DNA from: Cladosporium sp. IMV 00045
Lineage: Eukaryota; Ascomycota; Dothideomycetes; Cladosporiales; Cladosporiaceae
Assembly: GCA_001931905.2 (NCBI GenBank)
Contig: MSJI02000390.1
Coordinates: forward strand, 7,668-31,007
Direction: 5' to 3'
DNA: 23,340 nucleotides
The notes under the pieces are model-generated. The model made no database searches and was not told where the DNA came from. It worked only from the letters and a program-made list of their open reading frames with translations. Of the stretch, positions 9,247 to 19,559 are shown piece after piece. Numbering within the stretch: the first letter of the stretch is position 1; the number at the start of each line of letters is the position of its first letter. The position numbers and the translations under genes were made by a program.

Positions 9247-9478
9247 CTAAGAGTTTACCACTGGCAATGAGGACATGTTAAGAAGATCGTTGAATCCACC
9301 ATCCTTCACAACCCAAGCGACCCCAGTTCGTCCGGAACACGAAGCCAGAATGGCATCGATCTGTTCAATACCATGTGCATTCAAGGATGGAGCGAAAGAA
9401 TGCATTGTGATAGACACTTGATCGACGTGGACTCATCGTATTCCATTCAATCGCATGGCCAGGCGGTACTGTCCTCAT
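9247..9478 (-). pseudogene. Possible coding relic, two overlapping frames, family unknown
   Basis: On the minus strand an ATG at 9478 opens MRTVPPGHAIEWNTM and continues only 37 codons (to 9365). The next frame is open from 9432 to a stop at 9247 and reads VHVDQVSITMHSFAPSLN, then IEQIDAILASCSGRTGVAW, then VVKDGGFNDLL. The residue make-up looks protein-like, and the two pieces would join with a one-base shift near 9432-9437. I do not recognise the family, and a chance open frame of about 60 codons remains quite possible. Its place in a patch with two other broken genes makes decay plausible. Confidence 0.25.
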
Positions 9479-9584
9479 GTAAAATACTCAAAATCGATCG
9501 ATGCGCAAATCCTAGAATCGTGACAGTCCGTCAGTCCTGAGATATGAAGCCTTCCTCGGCTCGTTCATCATTCGCTCCGATAAC

Positions 9585-10865
9585 TCAAACCATCACACCC
9601 GGATTCTCCACCCTTCTCCTCGCAGTTCCGATACCATCATCTCCACCCTCCTGGTTCTCACCAAGCCAAGGCTTCCTCGCCTCACCAAGCACGCCTTCCG
9701 TGCCGAAGTACACGAAGTGACCGAGCATGATCAGCACGAAAGCAATCGGGTACATGAAGTGGATGCTCAGCCCGAAGACCTTCACACCAACAACCACGCC
9801 CCAGAAGTTGCCGGTCAGGAGACCAATGTTGAAGAACGCGGCAGATGCCATGCGAAACACGATCGGCGCGCCAGAGTAGAAAATCGTCAGAATCAGAGTG
9901 TAGCCGGTGAGATAGCCGCCTACGGCCGAGTTCCAGGTCGCTGTGCGGAAAGATGCGCGGTCGAAGATGGCGGCCTGCACACCGTTGATAGGAATGGCCC
10001 AGAAGGAAAGCTGGCCCAGGACCTCGTACAATGGACGCTTGGACACGAGGAATTCTTCGAAGACGTTGGTGAAACCGTAGAAGCTAGCACCAAGCAATGC
10101 GAACAAGTCGCCTTTGACGGCATCGGCTGCTTGGCCACCGTTCGAGCCTGTGATGTGATCCGAAGCGACGAGGATTCCTAGACCACCGCAGCAGATGAGG
10201 ATACCAGCATACTGTGCAATGTGGTAGCGCACCTTGAGGAAGATGAGGGAGATCAGCACAACCACGGCAATGGCCCAGAAATTGATGAGCTGAGCGGAGA
10301 GAATAGTGGTGTAGCGATAAGCGAGGACGGTGAAATAGTTGCCTTCGACGTCGCAGAACGCAAGGATGAAGTAGCGCCAACCGTCCTTCCAGATGAGCTT
10401 ACACCAGCCCTTGAATCCATACTTGTACAGGGTATAGGAGGTGTAGATCAAAGACAGCAGGATATAGTTGAAAAGAGTCTGGAAAGCCGGTATGCTGGTG
10501 CCTTCGTTCGCAAGAAGCGAGGAGAGGGTGTTTGTTCCAGTGATTGCAACAGCCAGCGCTTGTGAGATGAGAAGGACAATGTAGAACTGACGAGAGCGCA
10601 AGAAGGCGAAGCGTCCGGGTTTGGATGCCTCATATGCCGCGACAGTGTTGGCCGGCGCATCGTCACCATTCTCGTTGTTCGAGTTGGAGTTGATGAGTTC
10701 AACGGCACCGTGATGTGCTTCTCCAGAAGAGTTGCCGACAGACGATCTGGAAGAGCCTTTTGGTTGGACAGAGGAGTGCTCTACTACCGGCTCAGCGTGG
10801 TCGATATTATCGTGGCCTTCCTGAGACCTCCGCGAAGGCGTGACCTCCGTGGCGTTGGCCGACAT
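9585..10865 (-). CDS. SLC35F1/F2/F6-type transporter (DUF914 family)
   Basis: A single exon of 426 residues from the ATG at 10865. The upstream in-frame start at 10928 is TTG, so I prefer the ATG, which also has A at -3. The first 80 or so residues are polar and disordered. About ten helices of the drug/metabolite transporter fold follow, starting at FYIVLLISQALAVAITGTN. Family signatures are clear: DVEGNYFTVLAYRYTT, FLKVRYHIAQYAGILICCGG, then GDLFALLGASFYGFTNVFEE, which matches the SLC35F GD...LYG.SNV.EE block. The C-terminus is a short charged tail. SLC35F members are multi-pass membrane proteins of the secretory pathway or plasma membrane, and their substrates are mostly unknown, so I assign none. 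No frame damage is seen, unlike its left neighbours. Confidence 0.88.
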   Translation of the reverse strand: MSANATEVTPSRRSQEGHDNIDHAEPVVEHSSVQPKGSSRSSVGNSSGEAHHGAVELINSNSNNENGDDAPANTVAAYEASKPGRFAFLRSRQFYIVLLISQALAVAITGTNTLSSLLANEGTSIPAFQTLFNYILLSLIYTSYTLYKYGFKGWCKLIWKDGWRYFILAFCDVEGNYFTVLAYRYTTILSAQLINFWAIAVVVLISLIFLKVRYHIAQYAGILICCGGLGILVASDHITGSNGGQAADAVKGDLFALLGASFYGFTNVFEEFLVSKRPLYEVLGQLSFWAIPINGVQAAIFDRASFRTATWNSAVGGYLTGYTLILTIFYSGAPIVFRMASAAFFNIGLLTGNFWGVVVGVKVFGLSIHFMYPIAFVLIMLGHFVYFGTEGVLGEARKPWLGENQEGGDDGIGTARRRVENPGVMV

Positions 10866-11724
10866 GATTCCAACCAAAAAGCAAACAGTCAGACGTCCAA
10901 AATTGTAGCTGCGATGCCGAGGCTGCAAAAATTAGAGATGGGAGCCTTTCCAAATGATAGCGAGCGCAAAGACTCCAGCAAGTCGCTCGCAGTCGTTGGT
11001 CGATCACAGCATTCGCTGTCGTTTTACAGAGCAGCAAAATGCGCACAAGATAGCTATATGCAATATATAGAGACCTCTGAGAAAAAACATCTTCGAGCCG
11101 CTGACCCTTGGCGGGCAGTTGTGCTGGTGAAGTGGGGCGTAAGTTTTGGTTAGTTCGGTTGACGAGTCCAATGTGGTTTAGGCCTTGCATCCAGGCATTT
11201 CTAGCGCGGCATCTTGCATGTCGTTGACTGCCGGCACGTGTCTGGACAATTAGAGATCCACCAGAGATTGAACTCGTAGTATTTATATGCGCAACATCAA
11301 CATGCTTCGGGCTTCCAGTAGTGTTGATCATAGGATCTCGGTTAAGTAGCGCGATGTAGTCGAGATTAGCGAACCTCAAGCGTCTACCAAGTTTCTTGTC
11401 ACGAACAAGCGTACTGTAGGGCAACTATGATTAGCCCCAACCCTAACCCTAATATTGTCGTTCCATTCTTCCCTATGCCTTTTAAGCATCGTCAGATCTA
11501 GATGAAGGTATATACAACGTCAGATGGAGAACGATGGATTGGAGAACAATCAAAGATATGAGAAATCAATGTTGATGTGCATCGGAGTCGAGTACGCACC
11601 AAGACTTCATTCGCTCTTAGATATATGTGTTTACGGTCCGTATGACAAAAGTGGGAATATAGGAGGCAACATTAAACGTTCACCAGCCAGACAAAACAAA
11701 TGAAAAGAACTAACAATCTCACAA
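10866..11724. promoter_or_regulatory. Spacer holding the SLC35F promoter
   Basis: About 860 bp between two minus-strand genes. It must hold the SLC35F promoter and the 3' end of the DUF3659 gene. A TATA-like stretch read on the minus strand (CTATATATTG, 11070-11061) lies about 200 bp before the SLC35F ATG. A telomere-like motif lies at 11439-11452. A 205-codon minus-strand frame here has no ATG start and overlaps the SLC35F start, so I do not call it. Confidence 0.4.
11439..11452 (-). repeat. Short telomere-like motif (AACCCTAACCCTAA)
   Basis: Two full CCCTAA units and a partial one, preceded by CCCC. On the minus strand this reads TTAGGGTTAGGGTT. It lies about 570 bp before the SLC35F start codon and could be a telobox promoter element or a scar of telomere-type repair. 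The copy at 9188-9199 has the opposite orientation. Confidence 0.6.
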
Positions 11725-14125
11725 TCACCACTTCTTCTTGCTAAAAAGCCCCTTCATGCCCTTTTTCTTCTTCTCTGGCTTCTTCTCCTCGGCAAGTTCC
11801 TTCACCGTAATATCTGCATCCTTCTCAGCTGCAGCCTTGCCTGCGTGAGAGAAGACCTTCCGCGGCTTCGCGCCAGCGCCTGTGTTGGCAGTCTTGACGC
11901 CGTGAGAGTTGGCAGGGCTCTTGGCATCTCCAGGCAAACTTCCTTTGTCCGACTCGGGAGGCGTGTTTTCTGGACAAGGTATGTCAGCATTAATCGATCT
12001 GCGGAATCACACATGATTGATGATACGTACCATGACTGCTGAGCGGACTTCTTACCATCGGCATCGAATTCGAAACACGAGACTTCATTGCTGGAGCATA
12101 CGGATTCATGCCCGCGGTGCCAAATGCTGGCGATGATGGGAATCCTGATGTCGTCAAGCGACGGACGGGCATACCAGACATCGGCGCGCCCATGAAAGCA
12201 TTTGGCCCGGGCATACCGCCGGCAAAGCCACGACCCGGGAAGGAAGGGAGGGGAGGACTCTTAACACGGTTTGGAGTCGTGTGTAAACCCGCTGGCGGAG
12301 CATTTGCTGGTGCTGGAATGCCATTGGGAGACGTCATGGCTGATTTCCTAGGCTTCATGGGGTCTTTGGAGACTGTTGAAGTTGACAGCGTTCCGGCAGG
12401 CAAGGGTACTCGTTCGCTGATGCTGCGATTTAGAGAGTGCGCTGGAGCTGCTTTGCCAGCTGGTGCCCCCGTCTCGGCGCTTTTTCCAAATCGCGCGTCG
12501 AACTCTGACAGCTGGGCATTGTGAACACTCTCGTCAGGATAAGAATGAGCTTGCTTCAATGCAACCTCTTTTGCCTTCGGAGCAGCCTTGCATTGTGCTT
12601 GTCTGGCGTTCTCAACTTCGCAATCGACTTGCTCTTTCGTGGAGGAGAGCTCATCTGTGGATTTAGAGTAATCATCAGCACCATTGCCGCGAAGCTCTTC
12701 GTCAGATGTGCGCGAACTATCGTCAGACAATAGTATCTCGGCGGTACCATCGGACTCAGGCACTGACGGCAGGCTCTCTGTGTGTCCGACACCGCTCGCC
12801 ATACGGCGTAGAGTGGGAGGCTTGTGGTGCACACTGTCATGCACATTGTCTTGCTGCTGTGGGACGTCGGGCCCCTCAAGACGATGATTTGCGCGTAGCG
12901 CTGAGTGGTCTTCCTGAACAGAAGCGCCTTGATAGCCTCCCGGAGATGTCTTCGTCGGGGACGACGACGATGATTCCATCTGGTCGTTGCTCTGGGCGGG
13001 CAATCTGAGGTCTTGCTGTGAGGCATTCTGTGGCTCGTTGGCGAGTCCACGTGATTCCATTGGCAGAGCTGCCGGAGGAAGAGGCGGGACTGGCGACTCA
13101 TTTTGGATGTTCCTGATATCGTTGGCCCTAGGCGTAAATGGTCGTAGAATAGGCTCTTGGATTACGTCTGAAAGTGAGCGAACCCTGCCAACAGTCCGTC
13201 CATACTCGTCCAGAACGTTACCAAAAGAGTCAGCCCTTTGCCGGACACAGTCAATGATGTCTCCCTCATACAACTCTGCGATAGGGTCGCCTTCTTCGTC
13301 TAGGATGAGTCCACGCTTGTTGACTTTGAGCCCACATAGGAAATCGAGTGAGGATGCAGTCCCATCGCCGCCGAAACCGTGTGAAGCATTCGCTGTGGGA
13401 GATGTAGGAGAGCGAGGGTGGAAGGGTGGCCAGCTTGGCTGTGCGCCACGGGTGGGCGACGCTTGTCCGGACCAGTCAAAAGGCTGCCTTACGTTCGGCG
13501 GAGCTGAGTTGCGTGAGCGTGGTCCCGTGGAAGTGGATTGCAAAATAGGGCCAGGTGAGCTGCTACGTGGGAGTACGGGACGTGACACTCGCTCTGATCT
13601 AGCTTGCAAAGCTTGCGGTGGCACAGAGCTAGGTCGCATCGGCATGCGCTGCTGCATTTGGCGTTGGTATCGTCCATCCTGCACTGAATGGCCATGGTCT
13701 TCGAAGGCAGGCATATCCGGCTGGAACTGTTCCTCCCGGACGAAGTGATCATACTCCCTTTTGTTTCGATGCATGCTTGGTGTCCGGGAGTGCTTTTGGG
13801 GAGCTTGCGTGCCAGAGCCGTAACCGGAGTCGCCACATGACTGGGGATCGATATCACCATGCAGGTGTTCGTCGAACCTCGAATGGAATTCCTCTCCATG
13901 ATAGCCGGTGGCACGAGGGAGTTCATCATTGTGATTGTACTGTCTTGGTGGATGTGCGGGTACTGGAACTTCATGGACCGCCTTCTGAGACGAAGGCGCA
14001 CCGTTTCTGCCTCTCGAAGAGGCTTGTTTTGCTGGCGTCGGTTTCGGAGTTTCAGCTGAGGATTTCGCTTCTTCCTCCTTGGCCGCCTTCTTCGCTTTCG
14101 ACTTCTTCCTCGAGAATAAGGCCAT
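11725..14125 (-). CDS. DUF3659 (LEA-like) domain protein, largely disordered
   Basis: Two exons: 14125-12031 and 11969-11725, with a 61-nt intron (12030-11970) starting GTACGT, with TGCTGAC as branch site and ending TCCAG. The join keeps the frame (Glu) and gives 779 residues. The only folded part I can see is residues 260-318: GLKVNKRGLILDEEGDPIAE, then a GNVLDEYGRTVGRV half, which matches the fungal DUF3659 repeat. Many family members have long arrays of it, while here there is one. The rest is Ser/Pro/Gln-rich. The N-terminus (MALFSRKKSKAKKAAKEEE) and C-terminus (EKKKKGMKGLFSKKKW) share an LFS(K/R)KK patch, perhaps a membrane or nucleic-acid contact. The role is unknown. Confidence 0.85.
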
Positions 14126-15410
14126 GGCGAATGTTGGTGTCCCTATCTTTGTCTATGTTTGATGAGAGGATCTATTCGAAGAAGACAGTATTAAATGAAA
14201 GAGACCTCACTCCAATAAAATAGCTGAAGGAAAAGTGAAGCGATGGAGTGAGAGGAGCCGCAGCGGCATGAAAGGGAGGATGACGAAGGAGAGGATGAGG
14301 GGATTATGTGCTGGCAGACACATGAAATCAATGCCGCCGTCCTGGCCATTGTCAACAGGTCTTCTGCACGAAGAATAGTGGCGCAATCGGCAGAGCATGC
14401 CTGGAGCAAATCCCACCACTGATTTGCGCGCCACCGTCATATCGTGGACTCCAATGCAAACAAAGGCGCGCGGTAAGGAGCCTGGAGCGGACGGTCCGAA
14501 GCCACGCTGGACAAGTCCATACCACATGTCCGATAGCCACATGTGCTCGATAAGTCGAGGCAACGGCGCCAGTCCACGAGTATGAGGGAAGCGAATTCGA
14601 TAGAGCAAAGCTGCCCCCGGCACTCTGCAGCCACAGCTGCGCCTTGAACCTAAGCGATGGTATCTGCGTGGCAGCTGAGCTTGATAAAGTCGCGTGGATG
14701 CCAAGATACATCATCTAGATCGCGGTGGGGGATACTCCCACGTTCTCGTCTCGCCCAAAGTGGTCAGGATCACAAGCTGAACAGTTCATTGAAGCTCCAG
14801 GAACGAAAGGCCCGTGTGCCTGGTAGAGCAGGGATGACCTGAAGTTACGTCTACCTACCTACCGAGAGCTGGGAGTATGCGTGCCGGGGCGTCTTCCGGC
14901 GAGCTTACCTCGCTACGTTGTCGGTAAACAGGCCAGTAGATGCGGTGTTGTCGAGAAGGTGGAAAGCGCGTGAGTGATCCGGAAGAATGTTGTGGGCCGA
15001 GACAAGGACGTGTCGAATGACCTGCAATCGGCCAAACCGAGGTCCTACTACCAAGAGACATCCCTATCGATCGCAACGGAGATAGCTGCAAGGGGAGATG
15101 GAGTAAACGAGATCAAGCTTCGAGTGAAGACTCTCTTGAAACTTCAAGTCAGTTGGCGATCCCCGCTCTAGGAACGCCACATTTCCCAATTCGGTGAATT
15201 CGTCTTCATCACAAGCCTGATCGAGCACACCGATAGCATGAGGCGTTTCTACCACCTTTCCGTGCCGTGTGCAATGAAATATCAGCCATCATGGCGAGCC
15301 TATCGAACCATTGTGCCGGAAGATCATAATTCATACTTAGGGAGTCTGTCGATGTAGAGTCGATCAACCGAGCGGAACGACCGAGGGATATCGAAACGAA
15401 TGCAAGGCAA

Positions 15411-15420
15411 TCTATATAAA
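15411..15420 (+). promoter_or_regulatory. TATA box candidate (TCTATATAAA)
   Basis: A good match to TATAWAAR on the plus strand within the large spacer, about 30 bp before the first ATG (15450) and 47 bp before the ATG of a 51-codon frame (15467). It is the best TATA match I noticed in the gap, but single matches of this kind also arise by chance. Confidence 0.35.
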
Positions 15421-15466
15421 TTGCACGGGATTCCCAGAATCACCATACCATGATCTGGCCTGCCGC

Positions 15467-15622
15467 ATGCCTACCGCTGGGCTCGTATTCGCTCTTCACA
15501 GCATGAACAACCAAGAACGTGATTGGGCCAGATTGTGGTATCGCAACAATCACTTCCAATGCATATACGCTCATCCACGTGGAGTCACAGCTCCTCCTTC
15601 CGTTACTCTACACATGCATTGA
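15467..15622 (+). CDS. Small hypothetical frame (51 residues), weak
   Basis: An ATG-to-TGA frame beginning MPTAGLVFALHSM and containing RDWARLWYRNNHFQCIYAH. It lies just after the TATA candidate at 15411. An upstream ATG at 15450 is in another frame and stops soon. There is no signal peptide or domain I recognise. I list it only because it is the one short frame here with a plausible core promoter. It may well be chance. Confidence 0.15.
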   Translation: MPTAGLVFALHSMNNQERDWARLWYRNNHFQCIYAHPRGVTAPPSVTLHMH

Positions 15623-16746
15623 TTTTGTGCAGTTGCTATTATTAAAAGCCGCAAGGCTCATTGCCTGTGAAAGTCTTGGACTGACGAGCTCTCGACCAAG
15701 TTGGCTTACCCATAGAACAGTCTTACCTCTGAGCCTATAAGTGAGCAAACTCAAAGTAACTCTTTGCGTAGCGCCAACGCAATTTTTATCGTGATAGTAA
15801 CGCAGAGGCTGGAAGTCTGATCGTTCCTCAGGCGCAGTATTCCATGTCCCGCGGCGCGCGTGCTATCCATTGGTGAATATGTGCTTTGAATAGATACATA
15901 CTGGTGGCTGCACCTCCGAATAGTGCCATATCGTGGCCACCAAACACCATGCCTGAAGCTAACACACGCCACACTCGGTCTCCGATCGCTCCTCTTTCCA
16001 GCCTCACGGCAATCTCAAGCAGCATCAAAACACGCCCAACGCCGCATACCAGAGTTCCATGAAATCAAATCATTCTTGGGGACCTGAACGATCGAGCGCC
16101 CACGTGGCCTTATCATGGTAAATTCACATGCTTCGTGCTGCCACATGGCGGCGACGCAACATATCTCGCCCAAAGCCACGGCTTGAAGACCACAGCGTGC
16201 TCGCCACGCCAGATGCATGAGCATGAGAAAGCTTTTGGAGACAGTCTTGCTCGCCACATTCCTGAGCAGAAAGATGAGCAAATTTTGGAAGAAAGTGAAG
16301 TCGAGCGGGTTCTGTGGATCAAAGCTCCTCTGTGCATTTTGTAACATGAGATTTGTGTGTTCCTTTTTTTGTGTTGGGTCATCCGAGTCATCCCTCCCTT
16401 TCCTCCAAAAGATACAACAACAACCCCGCCTCCAAAACATGTACCGGGACCATCTTCCAGGCCCAAAAAACTAGACGGGCCACCTGGACACTTGCTCGCT
16501 CAAAGCAAATAGAAAGATGGGGGGACGGAATCGAAAAGGATCAATAAAGATCCCGTAAGGAAAACGCCGCGCTCCCCGTGCGTCAGGGCGTCAAAACAGG
16601 GCTCGACTCCGAAAATGATAAGGGAATACGAAAACAGGGAGAGTGAAAAAAACGCCGGCTCCTTCCGCATGCATCCATGCCTCGAGCGAAAAGTTTCACC
16701 TTAAAGCATTAGTATTTCCTTGATTGAAAGCCAAATGGCTTGCCTT

Positions 16747-19559
16747 CTAGCCACTTTCTCCTTCCTCGACTTCGTCTGCTTCTTTACTGCTCTCCTGCTC
16801 TGGCTTTGCCTGAGCGCCTTTGATGGCGAATCGGTTTAGGTTGCCTTGATTCCTGGTTTTCAGACTGCCTTTGCGCCTCAACATCTGTGTGCCGCCGCCT
16901 CCACTTGTGGGCGAAGCAGCGTCGGGGAGCCCTCCATTGGGCTGATCACTGATCACTGTGTCGCCAAGTCTACTGCTGACACTCGCAGAGCTGTTCCTGC
17001 GCTTGACGCCGCTGTTTCCACTCATGAGCTTGCCGAGCTCATCGTCGTCGTCATCGTCTTCTCGGCGACGTTTGGGAGCGGCGGATTCTGACGGGGATCG
17101 CTGGCCTGGTGACCCATCTACTGCGACAGGCTTACGGTCGCGGCCACGTGTAGGTTCCTGCGGCGAGTCTATTTCCGTCCCCTCCGTGGCAGCGTCGGCG
17201 GACACAGAATCGCTGCTGTTGCTCTTCTTATCTTTCAAAGGATCAGGGGACGATGCCAGGATGTCCATTGAGTCCTCTTCATCGTCTGGATAGCTGACGA
17301 GTGGCCGCAGCGGACTCGCGCCGTTGGGCAGATTTGCTTTGGCAGCTGTAGGCAAACCGCCTTCATCGTCATCCTCGCCTTCCATGTCATCGTCTCCATT
17401 GAAGTAAGCCTCTTCGTCCGCGTCAGATTCTCTGAGACCGCTGTAGGGCTGCCCGTTGATTGTGCGCTGAGGCGTGCCTTCTTGAGTCGTGAAAGACTCC
17501 TCGCCGTTCGGCTGGTAAGGTGTCTGCAGTTGTTCGTATTTCTGGATAAGTTGCTGAAAAGTGTTCACATACGTGATGCCGGCCAGACGCTCACGGTAGC
17601 GATCAACGAGATGCACGATCAATTGCTTGATGTTTTCTCGCTTGATATACTCGAAGAGCTCCAGGCAAGCCGAGTTCAGCAGGTTGTCTCGTGGCATAGT
17701 CTCATAGACAATGTTGAGTATGGGCTCAAAGAGACAGTGCTGAATCAACTGTCGGTTGTGAAACTCATCTTGTAGACCAATGCAAACGCGGAACCACTTC
17801 AGAGCCATGAGTTTCATGTACTTTTGTGGGCAAGCCAGTAGCTGCGCAACACGAGAGTGCAGATTCTCTTGCAAGATGAACAGCTTGCTCTTGTACGTGT
17901 GCTGGCGTACGAAAAAGCACAGTACTTCCACGAGATGTGTGTACAAGCTCGTCTCTTGAACTGATAATCCGAGCATGGATGTCTTGTGCTCGAGATCCTT
18001 CAGAGGCTGGAAGAGCCTCTTCGCGCTGTCTTCGTAGAAGTTTGAGATGAAAGCATCCGTCTGCGGAGCAATCGTATTGTGTGGTCCCGGGCCGCGCTGC
18101 TTCTGCACAAACTCGCCATTCTGAGCTCTATTCATCATGTCGAGCTGTGCTTGTGTCGTGCTGGGGTCCAGAAGAATCTTGATCGCGTCTGCCATCTGGC
18201 TCTTGACTCCAAGGTCGACCTCGACGAGAAGGAGCTCGATGAGCGTGTCTGTAAGTGGCGTGGTCTTTTCCTTGATGGCATTGAATATCTGCATGCGCAC
18301 CATGTGCGGGTCGTGGTCGATCAAAGACACCAGAATATCCGTTCCGGCTACTCGCACCGATGCATCATGATGCCTCAAAGCATACATCACTACCGCAAAC
18401 AGTCCGAATTGAATAAAGTTGTTGTACAAGTGCGCTCTCGATTGCGCCTGAATATTTTTAGACACTGCGCAGCAGTTCTGGATGAACTGCACCGCTTCCT
18501 TCTTCCTGGCGGCGTCTTGCTCGTCTGGGTTGAAAATAGAGAAAAGCTCACGGAGGAACTTGTCATTTGACTGAAGAAAGTTGACAATGTCGACTTGGTG
18601 GAAGAAAATAAGTGAGTTAAGCACAGAGAAGGTAGGGTCGTCCAGGATGCGTGCGAGCACGACGTCCTTGAGGTAGAGAAGTCGGTATGTGTAATGAATC
18701 TTTTTGCGAATGTCGTCGTTTTCGATCTTGACAACCTGTTTGAATTTGGAAGAATCGGAGAGGTATTGTCGGTGGTTCGCGCGATGCGATGGAAAATCGG
18801 GATCATCTATAAGAATGTCAGTAATGGCATATTCTCCGTAATTTCGTTCACCTTCTTACATTCGAGTGCACCAACAACGCCCATAACTGCCTCGTCCGTC
18901 ACCACAAACTCGATGATCGAAGTGTCGTTCAAAAGTATCAGATGCTTCATAATCGTGCACAGCCGGTGCAAATCAGGCAATGACTCCAGATCTTCTGCCA
19001 TTCCCACCAAAGGTGCAAGTTTCAAGATGTACTGCTGCTCGGGACTCATGATAAACTTGATCACTGCGTCGCGGCCAGCCGGCGTCTGCGAAGCTGCGCG
19101 CATGGTGTTCTCAATCTCGTCCAGTTTGCCCAACTGAGGATCCGGAAGGCTCAGAGGGTGTATGGAATCAAGCAAATCATCCGAGAGCCCATCGTCCGGC
19201 GCAAGCGCAGCCAGGCGCGTCTGTATCTCTGATACGAATTCCCATATCGACGAGCAGCCCTCAGCCTCTTGGAAACTCAGCGCCATGTCCACGCCATTTG
19301 TCTCGGTCCACACGATCAGCGTCTCCTGTTGCTTTTGATATCCATCGTCCTTGGTGATGCGCGTTTCCAGAAGCGCGCGCTCGGGCTCGTCTTCGCTCAC
19401 CACGACAATGTGCGCCTCTGGGTTGTCGGGCGAGGCATTGGGTCCAGTCAAAAGGCGGCCAGAGCAAAAGCCTGTGCCGCGATCGTACCAGTCATTGTTC
19501 TTCAGTTCGTAGACCTTGACGCGCTTGCGCTCGCTGGCCGGCGGAGCGGCGAGAGCCAT
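16747..19559 (-). CDS. PSY2: Protein phosphatase 4 regulatory subunit 3 (PP4R3/SMEK/Psy2)
   Basis: This subunit targets the PP4 catalytic subunit to substrates in DNA-damage recovery and other signalling, mainly in the nucleus. Two exons: 19559-18860 and 18806-16747, with a 53-nt intron (18859-18807, GTAAGA..TATAG). The join restores the family sequence LEYDPDFPSHRANHR and gives 919 residues. Residues about 12-115 form the PH/EVH1-like domain (KRVKVYELKNNDWYDRGTG at its start). About 165-370 is the SMK-1 (DUF625) block with IKFIMSPEQQYI and KFKQVVKIENDDIRKKIHYT. Armadillo-like helices run to about 650 (FFVRQHTYKSKLFILQENLH). The tail is disordered, with an acidic stretch near 705, a basic KRRR followed by six Asp near 812-820, and KRR near 835, likely nuclear-localisation signals. 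The ATG at 19559 fits the family start. Confidence 0.93.

Larger units (their letters stand above)
8953..9584. other. Spacer between NLR relic and SLC35F gene
   Basis: About 630 bp. It holds the upstream region of the NLR relic, a telomere-like motif at 9188-9199 and a possible coding relic at 9247-9478, both listed separately. It also includes the 3' flank of the SLC35F gene. I see nothing else. Confidence 0.4.
14126..16746. other. Long spacer without a convincing gene
   Basis: About 2.6 kb, the longest gap in the window. The left end is the promoter of the DUF3659 gene. A run CTACCTACCTACC is at 14851-14863. Several open frames of 60-165 codons exist on both strands. The most protein-like are minus 15064-15300 (contains ACDEDEFTELGNVAFLERG, no ATG start) and plus 16135-16344 (GTG start), but their neighbours show no joinable exons. 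A TATA box and small frame at 15411-15622 are listed separately. AATAAA occurs on the plus strand at 16543-16548. A non-coding transcript or a decayed gene is possible. Confidence 0.4.

Noticed and set aside
6067..10865. A secondary-metabolite or transporter cluster
   Set aside because: No biosynthetic enzyme or regulator is present, and two of the members are broken.
10807..11424. A 205-codon minus-strand frame next to SLC35F
   Set aside because: It starts with TTG, overlaps the SLC35F N-terminus in another frame on the same strand and shows no family-like segments.
12987..13748. A 253-codon plus-strand frame inside the DUF3659 gene
   Set aside because: It is antisense to a well-supported exon with the DUF3659 match. 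The Ser/Pro-rich coding strand leaves its complement open by composition.
14207..14714. Minus-strand frames of 165 and 120 codons upstream of the DUF3659 gene
   Set aside because: They overlap each other in different frames, show no domain or splice-consistent partner, and sit where a promoter is expected.
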